From Toxotes chatareus (taxonomy: Eukaryota > Chordata > Actinopteri > Toxotidae), in the NCBI GenBank assembly GCA_016801885.1, contig CM028895.1, positions 9,386,001 through 9,450,000 of the forward strand: a stretch of DNA of 64,000 nucleotides, given 5' to 3'. Every line of letters begins with the position of its first letter. Position 1 is the stretch's first letter. The translations under genes and the position numbers were made by a program. The notes beneath the pieces were generated by a model. It saw only the letters and a list, made by a program, of their open reading frames with translations. It did not search any database and was not told the DNA's origin. Positions 38,045 to 50,600 of the stretch are shown here, in pieces.

Positions 38045-38440
38045 TCCACAAAGAAATGGCCAGATAATTGAAAACAAAGGATTTTTTTTAACCAAGAGTT
38101 ACAAAGGTACACTACACAGGACACTGCCAATGAAAATTAAAACATTTCTTTATAAAAAAAAAAAAAAGCCAAAGTAGCCCTACAATATGCTTTTTGCAGT
38201 AGAAACTATGCTTGTGTTCATCTTTATACAGATATTACATGAGTTTATATTCTGAGCTCTCATGACTGGATACAAAAATACACTGCTGTAATAAGACTGG
38301 ATACCAGCCCTATGGCTTTCACTCAAAAAATGTTCGCAAAATCCACAGAACAAACAAACTCTTCCCGTTTCTTTCGTGAAACAGTTCTGCCCATCCTTTC
38401 CCAGATTCTCCATCCCCAGAGACACGCCCCCGAGCAGTTT

Positions 38441-38618
38441 CTAGTCCCAGAGTTTGATTTGTCCATCCCAACCGCAGGTGATGACCTTGGAGGTTTCGTG
38501 TGGATGCCACAAGGCACTGATGCATACCTTATCATGAGCCTTGATCCTGTGGTAAAGCTTGGTGGTCTTCCAATCCCAAATGTTCAGCTTTCCATCAGCA
38601 TCTCCTGACACCACATAG
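38441..38618 (-). CDS. cdc40: cdc40 coding exon 15 and stop
   Basis: One base completes Ser523, then codons 524-581 and TAG at 38443-38441 (acceptor CTGCCAG|C). It encodes the end of WD6 (YVVSGDADGKLNIWDW) and WD7 (HETSKVITCGWDGQIKLWD). Confidence 0.97.
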
Positions 38619-41600
38619 CTGGCAGAAAGGAAGAGAGAGCGAGGAGGTGAGGATGGAAAGATTAGCACTTTGCTAAAAATTACTTCTGTCTTCACTTCAC
38701 CTGCCAGAAGGTGGGAGTCTCTGAATTTTTGGTATTTAGTCTAGCCAAGAGTTGCTGTGTTGCCATGGATACTGAAAGGAAGTGAGGGCACCTGTTCACA
38801 GACGTGGGTGGTGGTGGGTGAAAAGAAGGGAGAAAACTGGTCTTAATGGGTGTTTTGGCTAAAATTAGGGTGCTGGACTCTCCTAGTTAGCTGTCCTTGT
38901 GGAATTTATATAGTAGATAATATGAAGAGGCTGTTTTCCCCAGCTCTTCATCAAGTGAAGGCACTTCAGAGGACAGCATTAGGACAGGAGGTGAGCAGAG
39001 GCATCAGTATAATGCTGTCTTATGAGCCTGTTTTATCCCAGTTCTTTTTCATTTACTGGTATAAAATGTTTTCATTTGCCACATTCTGCTGTTTTCTTCT
39101 TGTTCCATTTATCATTCATTGTTTATCCTTTTGGCTCTCTCCACCGATTAACGCTACAACCAACTTTTCAAAATGAGCAAATTAATCTCCTCTGACCTGT
39201 TTTTATTTTTCTGGCATATTTTCATTCCTCAGTGCCAAACAATCCGGCATTCGCTAATCAACTATTATAAACTATTAATGAGCTGTGAGAATCTCCCAGT
39301 CTGGCTTCTGTAACAGTAATACTGCTCTTCATAAGAAAACTGAGCAACAGTAAAAGTTCACCTCATGTCTGGGGAGAAGTCCACTTGGCAAGCATAGCCA
39401 GCCACCATGTGGCCCTTGAAGACCTTCTTCTTGTTCAGTCTGAAGCGGTTTTGGGCTCCAAAGATAAGAATCTGGTTGTCCATGGACTGGCAAGCTAGCC
39501 ATTTACCTGGGGTGAGAAAATGCAAAATGCTTACAAATCAGCAAGAAACAAGATTCTATTCAAGTATCGTGGTAACAGAAGTATTTGAAGTTTTGTTCAA
39601 ACCTATCTAAGTTTTAAAAAGATTGTCACAGCAGGTTTCGGAGCGTATGTTAGCTTTCTAGCTGGTCTCATTAGCATGGTTCTGTACAGTCAAATGTTTA
39701 ACAAGCAGCCACTAGTATCTTTGATGTGGTATCATGATGCAGCCTGCCATTGTTAGTATGCGCCAACCCTGGCAGCGTAACAACTCTGATCTAGTGGGCC
39801 ATCAAGTAGAATCAAGTAGTTTTAACGACAGGTGCATTGTAATAGGTGGAAATATGCCTGAATCTGTGCAAAATTTCGCTATGTTTGCATAATGACAATA
39901 AAGATTCTTGATTCAAGGACAAAAATCATACAAAAGCCAAAAATGTGGAAATTTGAGTTTTAGTGGACAGCGCTCTGAAAAGGGCATAAACTCGTCATTC
40001 TGCCATCATTAAACTGGAAAGATTGAGGCAATTTAGTGAAAAAGAAAGAGGCTTTTCATCAGTGACTGCTCACATGAGATCTGCTTTACAGAGCGTTTCA
40101 ACTCCTGACAACGCTTTGGTCTCCAAGTCACTACGCAATGATAAGAGGCAGTGCTTCAGTGTCAGAGCATTACACGACTCAGTGCACTTCTTGAAAGGAA
40201 ACATGATGGAAATTATTAATGTAGTATGAGAAAGAGCTCTAGTGTTGGTGTGTGTGTGTCCTCTTCTTACAAAACATAAATGAAAGAGATACTATTGCCC
40301 ACAAATGTCAGACGTGGCAGGTGCAGGAAAATGAAAACAACTTGACTGATTTCACCAGCAGACTCAGGCTCTGTCAGTTTCGTAAAGACGGCAAGAGGAG
40401 AGAGGCTGCGTATGTGGTGGTGTGGGTGGTGGGAGATGTTCTGGATGAATTGCCATTGACATGCTGGAACAAATAAGAACGCTGCCCAAAGGAAGGAGGA
40501 GAGTAAGGAGAGTACGTGAAAGAGAGAATCAACGTAGGTAGAGAGGGAAGAAACAGATGAGGGCAGAAGAGTTGGGTTTGTTGGCGGTGAACATGTTTTG
40601 GATCATCTCTTGGCTGGGTGAGGTCTCCGTCTGGCAACCCCATGATGATGAAAGGACTCGTTTTTTTTTTAACATTCAGACAGAGCCAGGTTCTTTCCCT
40701 CTGCTTCCAGTCTTCATATTAAGCTAAGTTATCCATCTCCTGGCTGTAGTTTCATATTTACATATTTAACTCTCAGCAAGAATGCAAATATGTGTCAAAC
40801 TATTCCTTTACCAAATTACTGTCTTTATCACAGCTTCCTTTCTCATTTTTCCTATAATACTAAATATATTTCCCAACAATGGCTAATATCTGTGGAGTGC
40901 TTCTCTTCATCTTGAGAATAAAGATTGATACTGACTCAGAAATACAGCCAACATCAACCCTTCTCGAAGCATCATGTGGCAGAGAAATATCACTGAAATG
41001 AAGAAAAACCAACTGTTCATTGTTTACCCGCTGCGGTTCTTGTCATCCTTTGCTGATGCACACTGACATGTTGTTAATCTGAAACTGCTGGCTGCTGTGT
41101 GCTCTGCAGTTCACTCCCTCGCACCACTGCATTAAGACACGTTATAGTGTTTTAATAGCGCTCAATGGGGCGTTAGTGGCAGCTGGCGGACTAAGAGCAA
41201 ACAAAGGGCTGCAAAGATTAGGAGATACCTATCTATCTACCTATATATCAGGATCAAGCCTCATCATGATCCTGATGACCAGCTCTGGACCTTGCTACTC
41301 ATAACCTACATTAGCTGAACTGAGCCTTGTTTTTATTCTGCTGAGAAATAGCTAACAACATCAATCTGGCAATATAGGTTTATACTCCCCAGAGTCCTCT
41401 GTTCTGTTTCAGACTGTGTGTTTGTGAGTGTTTTGCCATATTTTGACTACTCACCATTGGGAGAGAGTGTCACAGCTGGCATAGAGTGCATACTGGGCTC
41501 AGCGATGTACTTGAAGTCCACAGGGATGTCCCTGGAAAAGGCACAAAGCACTGTGAGTACACTTGAAGATGGGTTAAACACTGGATGAGAGAACGATCTC

Positions 41601-44600
41601 AGCAGCCCCCTGAAGCAAGAAGAACTCAAACGGAAAACCTTCACAAAGCTGTAGTTTGTTTACTATTGCACCTGCTTATGCCTCTTAGAAAATGCTTGTT
41701 ACTGAAGAAAAAACAGTTACGGTGAAAAAGCAGGCAGTATCACCATTACAACTACACTATATAAATAATTTCATGCAGTATCAAAGAAGCTTTTGATGCT
41801 GCACAGCCGACTGTGCCGGCAACCAGTTATTTAATAATCCTTTGTTCGTCCTTTCAGCCTGCCTCTCATTCTTTAAGAGAAAGGAAACTTGGCTATTTGA
41901 TGATCTGTGGAAGATCATTCAAGTCTACAGTCTGCCAGGACTGTAGCATGCCAATTTTCAATTTTCTCCTACTGACCCCTGGAAACTTTCTGCAAACTGA
42001 GTGCATGAGAGTGAAGGTATGTTCGCATCAAGTAAGTGCTAAGGAGCATTAGACCTTCTCTGTCTCTTTCTATGAAGAGTAACAGCTGGAAGAAAGTGAC
42101 AGCACCGCATTTGTGTGAACACAAGACCAAATATGGGTTTCGATGAACTAAAGACAAAGAGTAAAATGAAAAATGCAATCCCTTGTGCGCATTAAACAAA
42201 CATGAATTCAAATGTACACACACACACACACACACACTCAGACATTAAAAGGGGCCCTTGGGTTCGTCAGAGCCAATGTCTGCAGACAAGCCAAGCTAAA
42301 CTCTGAAGGGATAAAGCCATCAGATCTCTTCTTCTGAGCTCCAGAAATAACCAGTGCGAATGTTTTGTTGTCTGGAAAGCGATGGGAGAGGAAGAGAAGA
42401 AAAAATGCGACAATCTATACACAAGAGACATTCATGAATAATAGATGATTTATTGTTGTTAGCTGTGTTTCACGTCGATCAAGTTCAGGGACAATGACGC
42501 TAACAAAAACATTTTGCATTTGAACTTTAGTTTGCCAGGCATAATTTTGGCAATGAGGTTTATGTAAAGGTTTGCAATCAGACTGGAGAAAAAATGTCAG
42601 ACAGAAACATGAAAATTCCTGAGCTTCTCTCACTGAGAAGGAAATGAAACAGACCATTTTGTTTGTTATGCAGAACTGATGTGAGATTTCAAAAGAGATT
42701 TTAAAAAAACATAATTACCATTGACAGCACAGTAAGTTCACTTTTTTTCCTTTCAAATATTTGCGACACAATTCGTCTTTGGAACAATCATTACTATAGG
42801 TCAAATATGTATATAATGTTTCTTTCAATTTGGCTTTCAGGGTTTTTTGTTAAAAGGCTTGGGACAGTAATGAAAGGCTGTCTGGAATACTGTTCAATAT
42901 GAGCCTTCTTACCACAACGTAGTAGCAAGACGGCTACTATGAAAATAAATGAGGGTGATCGAGTTCTTGGATGACACAGCAGTTTGCTTTCCATCCTGTG
43001 TGATTCCAACAATGTCCTTCACTCTGTGCCCAGCATTTTTTCATCTTTCCCATTACATCATCATCATCATCATCATCTCAAAAGACCCTGCAAGCCCACA
43101 GTTTCATCGCTCCCTCAACGATGTCTTTATGATCAAGAGCTAATTCCACTTGCTGGCACAGCGCGGCACATTTTATATTGATTGTAATCCTCCTCCAACG
43201 CGCACACTGACTCTGCGCTCCCTGATGACAAACCTGCTACAGATAAAGTACTCTCCCCAGAAAAATCATGAATATGTGTGTGTAAGGATGAGGAAAGAAT
43301 TTTAATCATGTGTGGGTGTTTGCACAGTGATGTGAATGACTTGTAGATCTGCCACCTCACAATCTTTTCAAACCATCCGGCATTCCCTCTAACCCTGCCC
43401 CTCTGTGCCAGCCTCCGCTTCTATTCTGGCGATATGAGACTGTTCTGGTAAATTCAGCCTAATGCTGCTATGTAACAGCTCTCACAATGGGGGGGTTAGT
43501 TTCAAGAGGCAAGAGCTGAGAGCCAGGTGGTATCCATGGGAGAAAGAGGGACAGTAAAGCCACTCTTCAGCCCAATATACCACTCGCTCCCACGCTGAAC
43601 GAAAAAAGCCTGTGGGAGCCCCCCTCCCAAACATGTGCAGAAAATAGACTCTTGGGATATGCTTCTTTTGCTCCACGTTGTTCTGTCAACATTTTATGTC
43701 CTTCAACTATGATTTCCGTGAGAAAAACGAAACTTTTCTGTCGTTAATTCCCATCTCTCATACTTGTTTGTGGAGGAAAAAGACCTGGGAAGTTCTGACA
43801 AGTGAAAAAAAGGTCACCCTTGAATACCGCCCGCCCCGCCCCACCCCCCAAGAATCCACAGGCCAATTTGCAAGTTGTTCTTGGTGGTCTCTCTTGTTTG
43901 GCCACTGAGACCTTAAGACTGCAGTAGGATGTGCAATGACGATTTCTAAAAATACATGAGCTCATGAAAAACACATATGGATGTGATTTTCTTGACAGCA
44001 CATCTTGTTTCTGTAATTTCAGTGTCCAAAGAGAAGGACAGAAAGGGAGATTTAAAAAAAAGGAAAATTAATTTTAAACTTTATCTGACCTGCCAGTCAT
44101 CCAAGCACATCTGTCATTCCAATTACATATTTTGTGGAACCATTTCAAAATGCTTAGTAATTAAAATATACTACTGGCAACAGGGGCCAGGCTTACAGGG
44201 GTTATTGCTGGAGCCTTGTGAGTGTACAATGTTAACTCCAGGGGGGAAAAAACAGAAACTCCCAGAATAACAGATGCATGTAAAGCAGGCAAACAGTGGC
44301 AGAGGCTATGACTCAGAGCGCATTAGCAGCACAGCTGGGTGAACTGTCCAAGACAGGGTCGTCTGGAGGTTTGTTGATGTCTACTCTTCTTATTAACAAC
44401 TAATGAAAAGAGTCCGAGACTATGACTTCTTCAGGGAACAGTCCAGGACAGAATATACAATTTGTATTTTAAATGTTTGTCCTCAGTTCTCTTGTTACAC
44501 AGAAAAGGCAAAACACAAAGACACTTGATGTCACCAAGATGCACCTCGATAATGAAGCTGTTAAATGGTCTCTGCCAGAAGCCTGGCAACCACATATAAA

Positions 44601-47600
44601 ACTAAATGCCCTGCTGACTGTTTTGGGAATTTGACTCATCATATTTCAACCTTTATTTATCAGGTGCTGGAACAATGAACACAAATTTTCCCTGCTGCAT
44701 ACATAATGCTAAGGAATTTCTCCGAGCTCCTGCCAAGTGCAACCGCAGTCTTCCATTATTAACCACTCGGTATTGGGGAGTGGGATTATATACCTTGCTT
44801 GGAGGCATGGCAACAAACACTATGAAGCAACACAGTCAAATTCCAAATACTGCATCAGGATTTCAGGGTGTTTTAAGTTGTCTTCACTTACCACTCCCAA
44901 ACTCGAAGACTCTTGTCGTCTGATGTGCTGACAAACCGACGATTCTCATCAACAAAGGTGATGGTGTTGACGGCTCCCAGGTGGCGGTCGTACTCCTGAA
45001 CCACCTCACCTGTCCTGACGTCCCACTGTCAGAGGGGCAGAATGAGGACAAGAGAAGGAAAGAGACAGAGGAGAGGTAAACATCTTTGTCTATATGTTGA
45101 AATGACTTTACTGCAGTGGTGTGATAACAGCTAGGCGCTATAAAACAGGCCTCGGTCTTGATCATTAACGTTTCTGGAAAACAGTATGCACACATTAAAA
45201 TGTAAAGCCGAGACAACCACAAAGAACTGGCCTCCCGGCAACAAATGAATAGGATGCATTTCTGTCCAAACAGATTTTACATCTAATTCTATTTATGCTC
45301 TTTTTTTCAAAATCTTACCCCTCGGCTGCTCACAAGAGCAACCATCTGTTCTCACAACCCAGAAGAGAGATGCACTGTTTCATTCTAACCCTGTTATGAG
45401 AATGAATACGGTTCGGACATTCAGACAAATTTTCAATTAAAGCTGGCATGGAGAGTAAAATTAAACAAAAGTAAACAGTTCCATCCTTTGCCAGTCACAA
45501 CTTTTATAATTACAAATTGTGGAAAATAAAAGCATTTTCCCATTTCAGTTAACCACTATTTGTTATCTCAAACTGTGACTGCCACAGATCCAAACTTTCA
45601 TTTGTGGAGGTTCAGGGTTACTTGTTCAGAAATCTGCGGAGTTGATAGTATGATATGTAGGTATGGATTTCCAACTTTTGTCATAGATTGTTCTCCTCCA
45701 CCCTAATGCTGCCTGTGATTAATGACTTGCTCTAGTCCTGTCAGCCTGTGAACCACTTGCCACGCACATGCACATACACATGCACACACACAACTACACA
45801 CTGCAGTGCTGGAAGTTGAGATGGGAGTGTATTTCATGCTGCTGTGGGCACAGGGAATATACACAGAAATTCATGTGTGCATCTGCTCAGTCAACTGGGA
45901 AATACATGAGGTGATGGCTAGAGCTGAATTGAATTGCTCGCAATGCAGCAAATGCCAACTTTACCTGAACAATCTTCTTATCTGACATGCCGGCCACAAA
46001 AAGGTTCTGTTTGTCCTCGTCTGGGTTGAACTTGACGCAGTACGGTACCTTCCTGTTGGTGAAGTGGGAGATACACTGGCCTGTGGAGGGAGGCAAATTG
46101 AAAGTCAGAGCTCCAGAATAATCTACTGTGGCTTTTCAGAAAGGTACACTCGTGTTGTTTAAAATTTAAGGACAGTCTGCAACTTTCAGTGTTCCATCCC
46201 TGCAGGCGGCAAAGCTCAGCCATAACACAGAAAATTCAGTGTTTCCTTGCGTTCATTCAGGGGAGGTGAATCACCACAGGACTGATGCTGCCACTGTGGC
46301 TACAGCTGAGAGAACAGGAAATTAAAATGACTGCAACATCAAGAGGCTTTAACATAATTTCTGTACAGAATACTAAAATCACTGCGATGTACAGCTGCAA
46401 GAAAGAAACAACTGTTAAAATTTAAATGAAAAAATCTAGAACAACTGATCTTGTAGAACTTAAGGAACCATTTTCATTTAACAGAGTGTAACTGTGTAGG
46501 GAATTGACTCTTAACACAAGTATTTTGATGTTATGGCTACAAAGGGGATCCTGTTATCAACAAGTTGGGGGATTTAACTCTTTTCTGCCCTCTGCTGGAT
46601 TGGCACTCTTGATTTCAGAGGGGTGAATATAAAGATGGTGAAAGCTGGGACCCATACAGTTCACAAAGACACACATACAGGAGATCACTTGTAATCTGGT
46701 TTCATTTAAAAGTTCAAAAATTCAATACTATCATACAAACAGGAAAAACAAATAAATTCCTGATAAAAACCTGTCCCTAATACAGATACAGCATTTTTTT
46801 AATTAAAAAAAAAATGATTCCACATACAGTGTTATAACATCCTCCTCTTGTATACACAATCTAAGAAAGCAGCTGAGATAGAATATCTCTCGTTCAAATA
46901 TTTTTTCTAGAGTATTTCACATATACATACTGCACAAGTGAGATAATCACGCGGTGCATGTCTCACTTGATTCAGTCTTTCTGAAGAACCACAACGAGTG
47001 TGTCTGTGAACAGCAAACGTGAGTCTGTTAATGTCAGAGGCACAGCCTACCTGTCTCAGAGTCCCACAGTTTAAGGTAGCGGTCATAGGCAGCGCTGAGG
47101 AACTGGGTCCCACTGTTGTTGAAGCAAATGTCTCGTACTGCTTTGCTGTGACCTAACACACAGGGAGGAAATTTACACACACATCACAAACAAAATGTGC
47201 TTGAAAAATTCACTTCATACGTTCCCCAGTCTTGTTGCCAAGTCTCACCCAGCTGCCTCCCTTTGATACCCAATTCATCTGAGGAATGTGAAATCTGGTT
47301 AAGGGAAATAAGGGGTGTTGGGGAAGAAAGATGAAGTGGGTTGTGAGAGACGAGGGAAATGGAATCTTTAAATGAGCTTGGAGAGAGAAAGAAGCGGAGA
47401 AAGAAAAAAAATTACATGCTCCATCTGTCTTTTCTACTGTTCTCCACCTTCTCTTATTCTCTTCCTAATCCCAATCTATGCAACCCTTTGGCTTTTTCCT
47501 CATACAACGTAGGTGATGCGAGGTCCCAGTGGGCTCGGTGCACACAGAAGCCTCCCTTGTTAAAGCTGGCTTTTATCAGGGTTACACTGTTTCCACGGCG

Positions 47601-50600
47601 ATAACAGAGCCCACTGAGGCTAAGTGCCTGTCTCTTCTCTTGCTCTAAACCCTGCCTGCTGGCAGACCAAAGGCAATGCCGCCGCTGCAGAAAGCCTTGA
47701 TGGTGTGTGTGTATATGTGTATGTGTATATATGCAGGAACACAAACACACAAACTACTGAAAACAGGGCACATGTCATCAAATATACTCTTTGACTCAGA
47801 CTGCATCCAAACATGAAAATACACACATAATGATATGCATACTCATTCATGCACACCCGCCCCCAGCCTAATATATTAACTGTTCCTGCTTGTTTGGTGA
47901 TTCTGACAAGCTACATGCACAACAGATGATCAAACTGAGACCAGAGTGGTAACAACAAAGTGAGAACCTATTATGTTCTTCACAACATAGCCTTATACTT
48001 CTAACACTGCTCTGAAGAAGAAAATAATTAACCGCATCATCTCCATCTCTGCTGATTCTCCTACTCACAACCTCCTCAGCCAGTCACTCTGTCAGTTGAT
48101 TCACTCCTAAACTGCGTTCTCTCTTCTTGTACACAGGCTCCTCCCTGTGTCTTGTGCTCTCCCTTGCCCCTCGTTCCCCTCAGCCCCTGGGCTGCTGAAT
48201 AATGCATATTCTGTGAAGGAGCTGACAAGCACACCATGGCTGCAAACAATCTCTATTCTGACAGTGTGCTGTCTCTGGGAAGAGTGTAAGAGGGACCTGA
48301 ATACATTAGCCTAAACACCCCAGACCCCATCTAGTGTACAAAAAACAACGCCCCCCCCCCCACACACACACTTTCTGTCAACGGTCAGCAGACATGTCAT
48401 TACTGTTGTTCGGTAATGCTGAGCTCACAGTCTGTCCCTGCTGTGTATTTCCCAAAAGGCATGTTGCACTTAAAACCGAGCATATTTCATATCAGCAAGT
48501 TTACTGATGATCCATTGTTGTATATGAAAGGTTATACTATATACTGGAGGTGAATTTCCCAAAATTGCGTTACCATTTTATACAGCGGATTATCAACATA
48601 AAAAAATGCAGGATGTAATTTTGACTGGAGATGTTTATTATGGTCTGTGCTTACTTACCAATAAACGTCCGAAGACACCTCCTCTCACCGTACACTTCCC
48701 ACAGCTGCAGACAGAAGGAGATAAAACTACCAGTGAAACACCACTAAGCCCAAACAATACATTAAATTCAGCCAGCAGAAAAAAAAACTAAGCTTTGCAT
48801 TAAGTCTTGATCACCACGACAAATGCAAGCAAGCCAACCAACACATTAAATAAAATGAAATGTTAATGCATTAACCTTTCATTTTATTTCATGCGTTATA
48901 ACAGAACACATCAGGATGACTGCAGAGATTAGTTTTGAACCTTCTCAAAAGCAATCTCACAATCATAAAATGATTTAACAGCATCTTAGAAAATAAAAGA
49001 ACAAATGTGTTTATATTCATTCACAAACTTTGGTGACTTTTTTTAAATTCACCTTCCTGTGATTATTTACCTTGATCTTACAGTCCATGGAGCAGGAGAG
49101 CAGTAGATGGCCAGAGCTAGGAAACAGTCGGATAGCGCTGACACCCTGAAAAATAAATTGATTCATTCAATCATATATGTCACTTTATCATGGCTATACT
49201 TGTCACCACTACAGGCCCTATCCCAACAACATTGTACTTTTTTCCGACATTAAATTTACCACAAAATATTTTTGGCTCGAGTTGAACTAGAAAATGTGTG
49301 CTAGAAAACATTTAACTCATATTCAAACATTTGTGAATATATGACAAATATTTTGCTGTATAGGGTTATAATGTCACTGTTTTGAAAAATTTGACATCTA
49401 AGGTATCTATGGGTGTTGGACTGTACTAATTGTCTCCTGGCTATGGTTTATACCATCACTAAATTCCACTACTTTTAAAATACTTTATATGTTCAGGCTC
49501 TTTAAATTATTTGGACATGGTCAGGGCTGCTGGTATTAAAGCAGTTTTGATAGGAGCCAATAACGCAGCGTCATAATGCACCATGATAGAGTGTGTGTGA
49601 AGACCACACTGCCTCTATAATAGTCACAGAAATTATGATGACTCTCCTCAAGTTACCAAAGTTTCTCCAAAATATGCCACAAAACTTTGGTGACATCGTT
49701 TGGTACCAACCCCATCTATTATCTCGACATCAGCACTTCCAGACGCTTATTATCTTTTCAAACCTCTTTGTATTTCAAATTAGACTCTGAAGGCTGTAAC
49801 TTCCTGCACAAAGCGGATAGGAGCCAATTTAAAACTTGAGTGATTTCTCTCTCCCTGAAGCACACTGGCAGATCTGAAGCTTGAATCAGATCTTTCTTGG
49901 AATAACCCAGTGTTTGTCTTTATATTCGAATTATAAAGACTGTGTTTTCAATGAGAGAATAATCTTGGATATGTCAGGGACAAGTGGCTCGTATACGGCT
50001 GTGTTATCATATTATTCAGAAGTACCCCGGGGTTTTTTTACTGACTGCCTCGGAAAGTCTTACACGGACTGCATAATGGAATTTTCTCTCTGTGTACACA
50101 AAGACACCTATGTGACACAACTCTTCTTTTGCATCTCAGGATTATTTTTAAACATAATTGCAGTATGAGAACTTATCATCAGCAAAGCCTCTATGGAAAA
50201 TTCTCACAGCTGCAAGATTTCTAAACTAGTAGATAAAGGGACATTCAGATACACAAAGACATACAAATAATCTATGTCCTTTCCCACTGACCTTGGTGTG
50301 CCCAGACCAGACATGAATCTGTTTCTTTGGCAAGTAACACTTGTCCGGAGCATCCGCAGAACGCAGGTTGATCCCCACATCCTGTGGGACATGGAGGTAG
50401 GACCTGCCTTGGTAATCGTACATATCTTTAACTGTGGGAAGAACAAAAAGAGACAAAATGTATGAAAAAAACATTCCTCGCCATTTGGCTACACATTTTT
50501 AAAAGGAACATAGGCTGCCCTAAACCTTTTTCCGACAGGTTTCTTATGGGATTAAACCTTTACCAGCAAAGGCAAACAGCTCTTAGGCTCCAGGGACAAG

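Larger units (their letters stand above)
36907..38440. other. Convergent 3' UTRs of mettl24 and cdc40
   Basis: No coding potential was found in the 1.5 kb between the two stop codons. The best plus-strand poly(A) signal is AATAAA at 37907-37912 and the best minus-strand signal is at 38039-38044. If these are used, the mettl24 3' UTR is about 1.0 kb and the cdc40 3' UTR about 0.4 kb. An A-rich run lies at 38154-38167. Confidence 0.65.
39507..41454 (-). other. cdc40: cdc40 intron 13 (1.9 kb)
   Basis: It contains two plus-oriented repeat pieces: a LINE-like 3' end at 39840-39915 and a teleost short repeat at 40655-40810. No exon is supported. Confidence 0.8.
41532..44891 (-). other. cdc40: cdc40 intron 12 (3.4 kb, the largest)
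   Basis: It carries (CA)n at 42216-42237 and (CAT)7 at 43056-43077, otherwise AT-rich unique sequence. No exon or gene seen. Confidence 0.8.

Noticed and set aside
38312..38608. 98-codon plus-strand frame opposite cdc40 exon 15
   Set aside because: The antisense shadow of a real coding exon; the minus strand reads the conserved WD7 repeat.
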